The notes below the pieces were generated by a model that did no database searches, had not been told where the DNA came from, and worked only from the letters and a program-made list of their open reading frames with translations. This document shows positions 1 to 11,960 of a stretch of DNA of 64,000 nucleotides, in pieces. Origin of the DNA: Tetranychus cinnabarinus (lineage: Eukaryota > Arthropoda > Arachnida > Trombidiformes > Tetranychidae); the NCBI GenBank assembly GCA_022266195.1, contig WHVY01000002.1, forward strand, positions 10,741,001 to 10,805,000. The letters are read 5' to 3'. Positions within the stretch are counted from its first letter, which is position 1; every line of letters starts with the position of its first letter. The position numbers and the translations under genes are program-made.

Positions 1-1870
1 CAACCAAGCAATAGGTTTTAATGGTAAATAACTAATCACTAAACTGGTAAGTGTATGTTATTAATAAGAAAGTTTAACTAAAATTAACAACAGCTAAATT
101 AAATAGTGGTTAATGACGTTTCAACCGTGGGCGATGTTCAGTCCCTTTTCGCAAATTGTTCAATTGAATAAACCTTTGGAATACCTTGAATGGAAACCCA
201 CCAGACTCTATACACTTCTCTGTCTTTCACTTGACCACCCACCTTATTTACGATTGTTCATCCTCATCATCCTGATCATCATTTGCAACACCATCCTTTG
301 ATTACATCCTTTGATTGTTGGGACCATTAAAAAGCCCACTAAGGGAATTATTGTTCATTATAATCCATGGATCTCTATATGATCACAGCGGTGGGCTTTG
401 GCCAGTTTCAGATACATCAAAATTGTGACTTCTGATTACTTCTAGTTATATCCTCCATCATCCAATATTTAACCAAATTTATGTTCATATTTATTTAATC
501 AAGTACACTTAACCATCAAGTATACATTACTTGCATTGATTTCAATGTTTACCCGAAACACAGGTTGATTTGTTTATAAACAGGCGCATATCTGAAGATC
601 ATTGAAATGATCATTGGAAGGTTTCATATTAACTCGATATTGTGATTAAGGTTATTGTATTTTAATCATTTACATAGGCTGTGATTAAACAATACGCCAT
701 CATTTTTTTCCGTTGGCTGTTAGCCTTTAAATTAGTTGTCATTTTGACAACATATAATAGCAACAATTTGTATCAATAAATGAAATGAATTATGAATAGA
801 AAGTTTCACTGGAAATCGGAAAAATATAAAATATGAAACCTTGTGATTACAATTAACACCTATAAGTTATGCTTGACTTGAAATTTAATAGCCAAGTGTA
901 AAATTAAACAAAAAAGTTTTATGAGAGGAGTGTTGATATAAAATCTGATTTGGTAGCTTTGGTACTTGAAACATCGATGAATATTGAACCGTTTTTAGGA
1001 TATTTTAATAAGGTAAGAAACAGTCTTGACATACAATAGTGTGTCTTGTAGATAACAAAATGTACACAATTAATCATTTCAGTTACAATTTGAATATAGT
1101 AAATACATAAGCCCTATGATTATTATCAAGAGTATTTCCAACAATTCAAATAAAGCTCAAGTTACCTGAGTATAAAGTAACAGATAAGAAATGAATATAA
1201 ACCGTCAACAATAGCTGATATATGATAATTTAGCTTCATTAAAGCTATTTTGAGTCACCGAACTCACAAAATTGATGTTAATTTGAAAGCCTCTTGAATC
1301 ATCGAAGTGAATGTCAATCTTACAAGGGAAGTGCCCTTGCTTGAACAAAAATACTTGAACTTATACCTTACTCACAATACTTATACTTAAAAATGCCTGA
1401 ATATCATTGACCACGCACTAGCAAAAAAACCAAAGTACAGTTCTCATCATTTTTCGTCCTTTAAAAGATAAGTCCAAAAACATTGAAAAAATCGTAAAAT
1501 CAGCGACACTTCCTTTGTTAAAAAATCATTTATACCTTTGGTAAGCTTTTGACTTATTTTTATGGTTCCAGTATAGATGAATGTATGATAATTCTGATTC
1601 AGAATAAACTTGATGAATGATCCAGTTGCTCGATACCGGTGTAAACATTAGTAGTTCGTGCATGCGGAGAACTCAAGAAACTTACAAGTTGAGGAGTAAA
1701 AATTACGGAGTTGGTCCAAAAAAGTGTAATTGAAGAATGAAACAGATAACTATTATATTTTCAAAATTTACAAAAGAAATGAATATTATATTTGTGGTTT
1801 GTAATGGAGAAAGATGTTTTATAATTTCTCACGATTTTAACTTCAACAAAACTTGATCATTGGTAGAAAG
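1..1870. other. 3' flank of SNAP29, no gene seen
   Basis: AT-rich sequence downstream of SNAP29 (minus strand). The only open frame, near 113-301, is a short hydrophobic reading of AT-rich DNA with no recognisable domain. I see no exon with flanking splice sites, no RNA gene and no clear repeat. Confidence 0.5.
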
Positions 1871-2782
1871 TTATTTTCGTAATTGTAGATTAATTTGTCT
1901 ATTTTGATATTGTAAAGTATCTTCAGCTCTTTCAGCTTTCATCATAATCCTTGGGAGCATATCGTTATGTTCATCGATTTCTTGAGACAATCCGGCTGCT
2001 AAGTTTTTCAATCGACTTAATCCAAGACCCATTTCATCAAGATTACGGTCCAATTGTTGTTCTATTACTTGAGATCTATTAGCACTGTGACCTTTAGGAC
2101 TGGTTGGGCTCATTGGACCATCACTATCATCAAAACGAAAACCTGAAATCAAAACAAATGCATTAAAATTAAGATCAATTTTTAAATAAGAAATTAAAGT
2201 TCAAATTAAGTAAAATAAAAAATATTAGATCTATGGGAAACGAGAATGATATTAACCTGATGTATCTAGTCCTCGATTAGCGAGGGCAGGATGGTTTTTA
2301 GCACTACTTTGGGTAGCTTCACGCTGAATGTTTTCCAAATTGGAGGCCAACACTGATTTTGTCCGATTTTCTACAGGTAATATAGGAGTTGGTTTATTGG
2401 CTTGATCGTTGTTTTTAGAAAACATTGATTTAAAACCACCAAATATACTTTTCATGGCATTTAAATGTTTTTGACTTTGTCTCATCATGTTATTAATTGT
2501 ATCCAAATTTCTTTCCGTATTCTCTAATTGTTCTCTCTGATGCACCAGTGCTTGTGCTGTTTCAATACCTGTAGATTCAGCTTCATATAATGCGCCAAGT
2601 GACATTTTAGATGATTCTAGAGTTCTCTCCTCAATCTTCCGTCTCTCTTCAAGCAATTGCTGTCGCCTTTCTAACCAGGCCTGATTGGAACTGGAGTCAT
2701 CTGAACCCAATAAATAACCAGAAGATCCTTGTTGAGGATGATTGAGGAAGGTATAGTCATCTACTTCATCAACTCTACTCAT
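1871..2782 (-). CDS. SNAP29: SNAP29, Qb/Qc SNARE protein (2 coding exons)
   Basis: SNAP29 is a soluble Qbc-SNARE used in endosomal and autophagosome-lysosome fusion. Exons are 2782-2257 and 2142-1871, joined with a CAG|GT donor and a TTTCAG acceptor, giving 265 aa against about 258 in human. The Qb helix is at residues ~60-118 (SQKHLNAMKSIFGGFKSMFS matches the family), with the expected zero-layer Gln at 82. The Qc helix is at ~203-262. There is no Cys-rich palmitoylation loop, which separates SNAP29 from SNAP-25. The start at 2782 is chosen because homology begins there; the open frame runs 28 codons further upstream into leader sequence. Odd points: the Qc zero layer reads EIDEHND, so His 234 replaces the usual Gln, and a Pro sits a few residues later. 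The N-terminus is copied in the PAT1-like gene at 31347. Confidence 0.93.
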
Positions 2783-3175
2783 TATGGTAGATATAGAATT
2801 AAAATCACAATAGTGGAATAAGTGGAATAAACAGAACGATAACCAATTAAGAGCAAAGATAGGCACAGGAAATGGTTGGATAGTGCTTTAGATGGCGATG
2901 AAATTTAAATGTTGAAGTACAATGGAACCTAGAAAAAAAAAGAAAATTTATAAACAAAATTCAAGTTAAAACGAAATGGAAATACACATGAAAACAAACA
3001 ATCTGGCAAAAAAGCAACTTACTTGTTTAGTAGGTCAATGATTGATTTTAGAATCTCTTTTCTAATTGTTGAATACAAATCACTTGATAAGGATATAGGA
3101 ATAGACTGATGATGGGTAAGGCTGAAGTCACTAAAACCCCAAAAAAAGGACAATGGCCAGTCAAATAGTTAACAC
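2650..3175. repeat. Segmental duplication, copy 1 (SNAP29 head)
   Basis: About 525 bp, covering the promoter, leader intron, leader exon and first ~44 SNAP29 codons, match 31215-31742 in the same orientation. Similarity by eye is high with few indels. It stops abruptly in the coding sequence after the codons for ERRQ and on the promoter side near 3175. Copy 1 is probably the donor, because the encoded residues run into an ordinary SNAP29 protein. Confidence 0.85.
2783..3175 (-). promoter_or_regulatory. SNAP29 leader and promoter with 5'UTR intron
   Basis: On the minus strand a GTAAGT donor follows position 3023. A pyrimidine-rich TTTCTAG acceptor precedes 2928, giving a 94 bp leader intron (3022-2929). 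The leader carries a tandem GTGGAATAA repeat near 2812-2830. The whole stretch is present again upstream of the PAT1-like gene with donor and acceptor preserved, which supports both the intron and the promoter role. Confidence 0.7.
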
Positions 3176-3997
3176 GGTTAACACCAGAAAAAAAATACTT
3201 AACCAACTGTATTGCGATAAAGGGAAGAAAGCAAAAATCAGACTTTACTATTGCTTCTTTTTTTCTCCCTCTCTTTTTACGTCAAAACAATCACCTGATC
3301 ATGTTTTTACAGTCAAACAAAAATAAATATGCTTGTGAAGGCAAGGTTAGAGGGAGTTTTGCAGAAAATGATAATAAAGAAAAACGAAAAAGCGTTTTGA
3401 TTTCAAGAGTACTGTTCAAACTGTACCTGTTACTAAATAATTTTACTGTTAATCTAATGATCTGGCTGTCAATTAAATTGGCTGAGAATAGCAATCAATT
3501 GTATGGTTGGTACATATAATTGTATATGTTGATAAATACAAAATGATGCTTTGATTTTTACCCATAAAAATTCATCTTGTGTTATTGGCATATGTTGTTG
3601 ACTGGGCAATGGTTCATTTGCCCCGAAGAAGACAAGAAAATGTGAAGAGAAAGAAAATGTAAAACAGATTAAGATAAGATTTTAATCAACCATTGTTCTC
3701 TACTCATTATCTGACTGAATTTTCGTCCAGAGTTTACCATGGTTTATGTTGAAACATTCCCTCAACAAAGAAACTGAGAAAGTGAATCTAAAATCGATCT
3801 TGTTTACTTCTTTTACCTCACTCTCTTTAATGTTTTTCTCTCCGCTGCTGCTGTTGTGTTGATATCTGTTTGTGTTGTTTTTCCTTTGGTTTTTAATTTA
3901 CTGGATGGTTGTTTTTGTCCAATTAATTTAACTAGATTATTTGAATTAAATCAAGTCTCTTTAATTTATATCATTGGAGCTATTTTTCCTGTTAATC
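3176..3997. promoter_or_regulatory. Divergent SNAP29/SYAP1 intergenic region
   Basis: About 0.8 kb separate the two divergent genes. Pyrimidine runs and short AT-rich tracts are present. Short open frames on both strands (3291-3519) are antisense readings of each other and are not credible genes. The SYAP1 promoter must lie in the part near 3600-3990, but I cannot place a start site. Confidence 0.4.
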
Positions 3998-6900
3998 ATG
4001 GATTTTATGTCAAATATTCTCAAAAAGGCTCCTTTTAAATCAGAATCATCAGAGGACCGAGAAAAACCAGAAGAGGATACTCAAAGTGAAACTGAAAAAA
4101 AACAAGGTAGGTTTGATTCTATTCATAATTATCCTTGTAATCAACCTTATGTTTATTTAATTCTAAATACATCATTTTTACAGTCTATATTCATCATATT
4201 ATAATTTGTCACCGTTATTATTAGTCATAGGTATATTAAGTCACATACACCAATATTTGTCTTTTTTGACGGAAATAATAATTTCATTAAATCATTATTG
4301 AATTAAGAGTTAATTCGTAACCGAAATAGATAGAGAAAAAGACGCGCTTCATTATTATTATAATTTATCTTGACTATCATTAACCATTTACTTAGGTTAT
4401 TGTGAAATCAAAATCACCATTACCTCTATTCTTCATGTATTAGTGAATCCTTTATTTTGAATTAAATTATATTAAATAATCTAACATGATGTCTGATCAG
4501 GTGAATATGATAAGACATTGAAATGTCACCATATTGATGTTTTCTAACCATTTTTTGGCAAGCCATTTTGTAACATCTGAGACTAGCCTTTCTGTGCTTT
4601 GCAAGATGGTTCCTAAAATCACGTAACGCAACTGTTATTTTATTTATTGGTCAGATTTATGAACCTGATTTTCTTGTTTTTTTCATAACCCTAGAACCCA
4701 ATAAACCAGGTATTGGTGCTGGATTGGTCGATGGAATGCAAAGTTTTATGAAATCAACATTTAAAGGGTCGAGTAACCGTGAACCCTCTGAAGCAACAGA
4801 ATCTGAAGAGCAGGATGATGAAAGTAAAAAAGGTAAATAGTATGCTTAAGAGTCAATTTATAATTTTTGTTCTTGTTTCATTCAATCATGAATCCTAACA
4901 TATGTTTTTCCGTTTTTTTTTAATCAAGAATCAACGACATCATCTATTGGATCCGGATTAATGAATACCGTACTGAAGACCACATCTTTTTTCAAAAGCG
5001 ATGCAAATAATGATTCTAAGCGCAAAGGATCATCAGATACCCAAAGTGAAACTGAACCGAAAGGTTTGTTGGACTTGGTTGATAATTTCATTCATTACTC
5101 ATCTAGCCAGGTTGATTTGGGAAACTAGTTTTGTTTCAAGCCAAGAGATTTGAGTTAATTATATCGTAGGAAAGCTTAAAATCCATATATTGATGCCACT
5201 TTTCCTTTCTAAGTTTACTTGGAGTCGAAATTTTAATGAATTTTTTTTGTCAAATTTTCTTCCATCTATCTTAAGTGATTACACAGAGAGTCTCCACCTA
5301 GACTACATTCAATTGTAACTTGTAACTCATCTAATTCATGGATACGCCTATTTTCATTTCTTCATATCTGGTCCTTTACTTCACTTTGAATTCTCAGTGT
5401 TTCTCTATCTCTGTCTCTATCTGTCTCTATCCCACTCTCCTCCTCCTCCTCCTCTCCTTTATGGTTCACCATACTAACACGACAAAAAGGTTAAAGAAAT
5501 TAGAGTTTAGTATAAAGTAGAATTAGGTGAAAATGGGAAATACTTTTCTTTCACGAAAATTTCCCCTATTTTGGTGCTCCAAATTAATGAAAAATTGATG
5601 TCATTTAGTGGCGATGCTTTTTCTCTTTCTTTGTACCAGAATACCTTTGTAACTCTATTGATTGTTGACCCTTTCACCTCAAGATATCCACATTATGATA
5701 TAATAATTCCTCGCAGCAACAAGAAAAAAAAATCAAATGATGACAAGCAAAGTTAAGGGAGAAAAGAAACAGAGTGACATTTGGGTCCATAAGAAATTCA
5801 AATAATAATAGAGCTATCAATCAAATTTCAGTTCCTATCCATGAATCCCTCAAAACTTGCAATTGTCTTTTATCTTCACTTTCCGTGTTACCAATTTCCT
5901 TTCCCTTTCTTTCTCTTGGTTACATTTCCATTACATCTAAATCATCCTTTCACCCAACTTTAATCATCCAACTAATAGAGTTAACCTCTTTTTAGCCAGT
6001 ATTCTTGTTTTGTTTTTGCTAACCATCAACATGCATATATATATTTTTAATTTTGTCCTCTGATAGATTAATTGAAACTCCCAATGGCTATTTTAAATGT
6101 TAACCCAAGGTTTGTTCTTGGTGAAAGTACAGAAATAACAGAATCTCTTTCCAGTTTTCATTTATTCCTTCCTTCCATCTCTACTCTTCATCTCATGAGA
6201 AGATCATTTTATCATGTTTATGTTTTATTTCCCCTAAATAATTAATCGCTTTTTATACCATAGAATAAGATCTGAACGTGACCAATGTACAAAAGTATAT
6301 CTCAACTTGACATAATTGTTGAATAAAAATCTGATTCTCAAGATAAATCCAGCAATCAGTACCTGTTACCCTAAAAAAATATAATTATGGCCCAATTTAT
6401 TGATAGTTTACCTACTTTTTCTGATTACTTCTATTATTCTCTTCTCCTTTTCTGTGTTTTCCTTTTATACTCGTGATAATCTCAATTCTATCTTCTTCGT
6501 CTTTTCCCTCCCAAGCCTCCCACTCACACTAACAAAATTTATTTTTATCTTATTATGTATATTAATCGATCGATTCCTCATCTACCTGGCTATTGGGTGA
6601 TAAGTTTTGTGTGTTTCATTCTCTCTCTTTCTCTCATTCTTCTTATTCTTTTTACTTTTCTATTTTATTTCTTTATTTCTTTTTTTTCTTGTTTCCACAG
6701 AAGATTCTGCTACTGCATCATCTCCTGGAGGCGATGATGCTTCAGGAGACAAGTCAACTCCATCGGAGCAAGTTTCAAACAAAGCCATCGATTCTGCTAA
6801 AAGCATTGGAAGTAATGTCATGCTCATGATTCCCTTTTTCCTTATTTCCCCCTGTTTTTTTCATGATCCATCATTGCCTTTATTTCATTTCATTCCCCCA

Positions 6901-8340
6901 TTTTTTATCATTGTTTCATTCCCTGTCACAACTATTATCATCATCTGCAACACCGGCCAATCATTTATTTTATTCATCAATTTGACAAAAAAAACAATCA
7001 GTTCCCTAAACAATACAAAAATGTCATTATTTTATTTCAAATGACTTTTTTTATTTTCTTCACATTTCACAGATTTCCTTTTCAACGTTGCCAATAAAGC
7101 AGGCCAAACTGTAACAGCAACAGCGACAAAACTAAAACAATCTGTTGAGCACAATGTAAAGAACCTTTTCAATGTCTTCTTTTTTTGCTTCACACAAGCT
7201 CACCTTTTCCAATAATCGTTTTTCTCTCCTTTACTTCAAATTTTCTAGAGTTTACTAGCTGATTTCACAAAAGAACAGCAGGAATTCATTAAAGAACATG
7301 GTGGAAACATTGAAGTTGGCGAACCTCCCTGGGTTGGCTGTGAACAGGAAGAGGAAGTCAAACAACAGATTATTTCTCTTTCCACGGACAAACGTAATTT
7401 TGTCCGAAGTCCTCCTAGTGGTGTTCAATTTGATTTCGATATGCAACAAATGCTACCAGTTGCTCTAGCTCTTCTCAAGCATGATTCTAATCTTGAAAAG
7501 ATGCGATTTGAATTGGTTCCTGCACTGTAAGTTTAATTTTTAATTTGTATTGTATCCAATTTTCAACTCTAACCTTTTAATTGTTTTTACAGAGTCAACG
7601 AAGAAACTTTTTGGAGAAACTATTTTTACAGAGTTTCATTGATCAAACAGTCAACTTCACTTTCCAATTTGAATAAAGGAGTTAAAGGATGGGCCTCCAG
7701 TTCAAGCTCATCTGCTGAAGGTCCAGATGAACCAAGTCCAACCAATCCAGAACCAGAGTTTATCAGTGACTCCATTCAAGGATCAGTTAGTGAAGAAGAT
7801 TTGAAAAGCGGAATGCGTCAATTAGGAATTGGACGAAGCTCTGGAAGTAAAGATAGATCAGACTCAACATCAGCCCAAGATGGTATAATTATATTATCAA
7901 ATTATTTTATTAACACTAAATTTAGGCCTCAAAATTAACAATTAGTCTCAATTCATTTGTTTTCTCTCTTTCTTTCTTTGTCTCACCTTTTCCTATTGTG
8001 CTTCATTTTTATCTAATGTCTGAACCAATTATTAACGTCCGTGTAAAAATAATCACTTCAAGACTATTGAAATCTTGATGGCACCAGTTTAAAATTTCTG
8101 TAAATTTCTCTTTTTAACCAATTTTGTCTCTCAATCATGCATTCTGAAAACCCTTTTCACCCATTTATCCGTATAAATGCATTGATAATCTTGATACTAA
8201 TTCTGATCTTTTTTATATTTACAACAGACAAGCGTTGGGAAGAAGAGATCAACAAAGATCTGCAAGAATTTGAAGTTGTTGGAAAAGATGATAATAATGG
8301 ATTGGATGAAGATCTAGAAAAGGATTTGGCCCAGTTATAA
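3998..8340 (+). CDS. SYAP1: SYAP1/Sap47, BSD-domain synapse-associated protein (8 exons)
   Basis: SYAP1 (Drosophila Sap47) is a cytosolic and Golgi/synapse-associated BSD-domain protein linked to Akt signalling. Exons: 3998-4106, 4695-4832, 4929-5063, 6701-6811, 7073-7155, 7249-7526, 7593-7882 and 8228-8340, all GT-AG and in frame, giving 418 aa. The family core starts at NFLFNVANKAGQT (exon 5). It continues through ADFTKEQQEFIKEHGG and the BSD domain (~228-305), with the hallmark FWRNYFYRVSLIK at ~291, and ends with the acidic tail RWEEEINKDLQEFEVV. Exons 1-3 encode similar modules (G-L-hydrophobic stretch, then an acidic Ser/Glu tail), and the introns after exons 1-4 are all phase 1, so exons 2-4 could be skipped in frame. 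ATG 4007 is an alternative start. The 1.6 kb third intron is CT-rich. Confidence 0.92.
5401..5460 (+). repeat. CT/CTC-rich simple repeat
   Basis: Imperfect (CTGT/CTCTAT)n followed by (CTC)n within SYAP1 intron 3. It is low-complexity pyrimidine sequence with no coding role visible. Confidence 0.7.
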
Positions 8341-8374
8341 ATATTTAAAGAAAAATACTATAAAATCAACTATA

Positions 8375-8380
8375 AATAAA
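8375..8380 (+). terminator. Poly(A) signal of SYAP1
   Basis: AATAAA 35 bp after the SYAP1 stop codon, followed by an AT-rich stretch; position and sequence fit cleavage/polyadenylation. Confidence 0.6.
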
Positions 8381-9418
8381 AATACATACATACATCATGA
8401 AAGATTTCAAACGTGTGATTTCATAAACTCTGTTAAGGACCTATAATCTGTAATTGTTGAACACATTTCTTCAATCAAAGCATTCCAATTGACGTTTAAG
8501 CTTGGATAAATGAAGAAACAAACAATTTAATGTTAAAGAGCTGGCACATCAACACAAAGAAATCATCTTTGCAATTTGAAAGAATCAAGTAAAGCAAATC
8601 ATAAATTGTTTAGATGTTTTACGCATGGTTTTACTCTTCATTTCTTCTTTAATCTTTCATCGTTTTGTTTTTTCTGTGAAATTTAATTTCCTGAATGTAA
8701 TTGGTATCCAGTTGGAATCGAAACCAACCCGGAATAGTTCCAACCAAGTCTTCAATGGTAATAATGCAATTATCACGAATCAGAGCAGTTATTACCTAAG
8801 CCATCAATTATCCCTCAATTTTCAATATCAGTTCTGATTCCTTTACAAACGCAAATCATTATCAGTATGATTGAAAATTACATATAATTCAAAAATCTGG
8901 TTAAATATTGACAGATATATATTGAAGATTTAAATATTAATTAGTTTACCAGCCCTGATCAGTGTTTCTTATTTTTTTGTTACAGAATTAAATTTTCTTT
9001 TTTACTGTTTAATTTCATTTTTGTTCAATCTTATTCACCTTTCCCATCAAAATCAGTTGTAATAGTAGAGTGAAATATTTATTATTACTAATTAATCTGT
9101 TTTGTCGATGGCAAAATAAGTGTTAATTAAATAGACAATTATATCGAAAATTAAACAAAGACTCAACAAGTTATGGGCAATGAATTAAAGATGCAAACAC
9201 AAAAAAATGGACACAACAAATGACTTCAACAAAAGACCAAGCCAAGTTAACAAAACTAAAGTTTCAAATAAGACAACGATAAATCGTATTACTATTGGTG
9301 GAATGGTTCCAAGAACTGGTGAAATGGACATAATTTAATTTTTGGAAAATCATTGATTCTATTCACCTTAATTTAACTATGCTTTATTATTACTTTGTTT
9401 TAAACAAATCAACAGCCC
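8381..9418. other. Convergent intergenic region SYAP1/GBA-like
   Basis: AT-rich DNA between two convergent genes. The 70-codon frame near 8625-8837 has no domain and no supporting splice or context signal. Nothing else is recognisable before the direct repeat starts near 9420. Confidence 0.45.
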
Positions 9419-9419
9419 A

Positions 9420-9914
9420 AATTATAAAGCAGATGTTGCAAATCAAACTAAAAGGAACCAACCAAATCCTAATCAAATACCCATAACAAAAGAAACTAAA
9501 ATACAAATTAACACTAAAATGAAATCTCCTGTTATTATTTCCCATTATTTTTGATTTGTATCATAACTAATGATAATTTTTGATCCATATCCATAAAATA
9601 TTGTTGAAAACTATTTCTGTGTCTATTGTTTTTAACCCAAATACTGTCCAAAATTAATCAAAATAAACAAGTTAGGATCTTAAATAGGTTGCTTTTAATT
9701 GTAAGCTGAGTAAATTTTTTAACAGAAAGACAAAAATTAAATTACAGATCGCTCAGTGATTACAATTTTATAAATTTTGTCATGAATGTTGCGATCAATG
9801 ACTTTATTTTTCAATTCGTGGGTGAATTTACAGGGGAATCAGCTTACATCACACTTAATGTAAGGTAATTGTAACCTTTATTACAGCTTTGTAACATCAC
9901 AATTTGTTACTTTT
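9420..9914 (+). repeat. Direct repeat A flanking the GBA-like gene
   Basis: About 480-495 bp that recur almost base for base at 11961-12432 (copy B), so the two copies bracket the GBA-like gene. Shared landmarks include GCAGATGTTGCAAATCAAAC near the start, CAAAATAAACAAGTTAGGATC in the middle and GGTGAATTTACAGGGGAATC near the end. A ~60 bp part of the middle is also found in the 3' flank of the GST gene (13806-13866). Copy A contains the AATAAA motifs (minus strand) that would end the GBA-like transcript. Confidence 0.85.
9803..9808 (-). terminator. Candidate poly(A) signal of GBA-like gene
   Basis: Forward TTTATT (minus AATAAA) 175 bp downstream of the stop codon, inside repeat A. A second match near 9877 is closer to the stop and is an equally good candidate. 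Confidence 0.35.
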
Positions 9915-9982
9915 AGTCGCGTTATTAGTCAATATGGATTTGATAATTGTATACAGATTTTTGTCTCGCTTTTTGGACAGAA

Positions 9983-11778
9983 TCATGATTTGATTGGAGC
10001 TTGACCAATGTATGTTTGAATTGTCTTGGCGCTGATTGTTTGCCAAACCATTCCACCATCAAACCCTTTAATGCGCAGCTCGACTTGATTTTCACTTGTG
10101 TTTAAAACAATTACAACTAATAACCCATCATGGTTGATCATTGTGAGAATTTGAACATTTTCATTTGAAGTATCAGTCGTATGTCCAATACGTACTGATT
10201 TTGGACCCAAAAATTTAGTGAAGTGTGCCAGTAAATAAAAGGTTGGTTGTTTATAATATTCATTGTGAATAGCGCTAATGATTATCGGTGAATCTTGGAA
10301 TCGTCTTGATTTACTTGGGCCTCCAATCATGTCCAAAGCAATATTTGACTCAATCCAACCATTGGCCCAATGATTAATGTCTCTAATTATATCTAAACCA
10401 TAATTTTCCGCTCTTTTCCAATCTCCCAGAGAAACTCTTTCTACAAAGAAATAAATCGCAATTAACTTTGATGATTAATGAACAAACTCTATTGTTACCT
10501 TCACCAGGTCGATACCCTTCAGCAGCTTCTGTTGATAACATTAATTGGTGAGGATATTTAAAGTGAAGATAGTCCAAAATATATCGAGTGGTGGCATCAT
10601 TTTTATACCAATGGAAAGCAAACCCAGAAACGAAACGTCTTGTCAATGGATCATCAATTGTTAAAGGAATCCAGAAATAGTTTGTCAGGGAAATTGAATC
10701 ATCTAAAATTAGCAATTTTAATGTATCTCGATTAAAGCCAGATTGATTGAGTAATGGACCCAAATCGGATTCAATAAATGACTTCAGTTGATATGGATAC
10801 ATGGGAATGCCATTTGGACCGTTAGCATTGAATGAAGAGAATGGTTTGTTTCCAGATGTTAAGGCCCAAAAATCAATTCCATGGGATTTGTAGGCCTGCA
10901 AAAACCTGTTAATAAACAATAAATTGATCAAAATGGTTGATAATTTGCTGCCAATTTAACCTACTTTACAATGTATAAAGCCCATAATTTATAGTAACGA
11001 CCGTTTGAATCTGCTTTGAGTGGAGCTTTGTCAGGTCGACCTTTCCTTAAATCGACCATCCAAGTTGGTGCATTCCATGGTGAAGCGATCAATTTAAGAT
11101 TCGGCTTCAATGTCTTTGCCTTGTCAATCACTGGGATCTGATAGAAGATGAATAATTGATTAGCGGTGAAAATTTAAATTATTCAGTGATTGCTACCTTA
11201 TACCAAATGTCTTCATCAGCCAAATCAAAATCATCGAGTTGATTAGAAGGATTCTCAGCCAATGAATAGTCTCTGGTGGAGCTTTCCGTCGATCCAATGG
11301 GTATTCTTGCCAAACTGTATTCCAATCCATCTGGTCCGAAACAATCACGAATCACTGATTCGCCCATTCGATTGGATAAACTGTGTATATTGATACCAGC
11401 TGCGTCAGTTATGGCACCACCGAAACCCTCTATTGATTGATATTTTTGCAATGGGTTAAGAGTAATTGTAATTGTTGGAATGGATCCAAACAAAATTGGA
11501 GACTCGTTGATGGCACTAATTGATTCAGGATCTACTAAACGAATTGAACTTTTATGAAATCTTAAACCATCTTTACTAGTTTCATACATGTGAATATAAC
11601 CTGACGGAGGTGATTCAATTTCAATCAGAGAGTCACAATAAGATTCATCACAGACACAAACATAACTGTTGCGATTAAATTTTCTCAGTGCACAAGAAGA
11701 AACAATTGAAATTAATTGATGGAAACAAATTAAGTATGTTAATGAAACAAATACATAACTACCATTGGAAGAGGCCAT
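9983..11778 (-). CDS. GBA1: Glucosylceramidase-like GH30 protein lacking the acid/base Glu
   Basis: Lysosomal glucocerebrosidase hydrolyses glucosylceramide. Exons are 11778-11197, 11137-10965, 10905-10499 and 10440-9983, all GT-AG, giving 539 aa, the usual length. A hydrophobic N-terminal segment is followed by Cys-rich CVCDESYCD, then GFGGAITDAAGINI, ASPWNAPTW, HWY, LMLSTEAAEG, YKQPTFYLLAHF(T/S)KF and a C-terminal beta domain, all as in GBA. The nucleophile Glu is present (E378 in STEA). The acid/base motif, normally NEP, reads NKP: codon AAA gives Lys 272, and the preceding Glu is Gly. Further active-site changes are STESSTRDYS for the usual STDFS-like motif, and GWIESNIALD for GWTDWNLALN. 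The frame is intact and splicing clean, so this is more likely a catalytically altered paralogue than a dead gene. The gene lies between direct repeats A and B. Confidence 0.9.
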
Positions 11779-11960
11779 TGAAAGAATCGTTTGTGGGGTA
11801 AAAAAGATGATTGTGAATCTGAAATAGGTAAGAGGTGAAAAAGCTTAGTAAGCATAATTAGATGATTAAGACAGGCATGATGATCATCATGGTGACTAAG
11901 ATGGTGCTTGATCCTTGCATTTTCATCTTGATTATCAATCTGATTGAAAAATTATAAAGA

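Noticed and set aside
113..301. 62-codon frame near the left edge
   Set aside because: Hydrophobic, low-complexity translation of AT/CT-rich DNA, no domain, no start context and no splice partner.
6400..7044. Overlapping frames rich in Phe/Leu/Ser around SYAP1 exon 4
   Set aside because: They are readings of the pyrimidine-rich intron; only 6701-6811 in one frame is real exon.
9983..11778. Calling the GBA-like gene a pseudogene
   Set aside because: All four exons are open with good splice sites and full length; only catalytic residues are changed.
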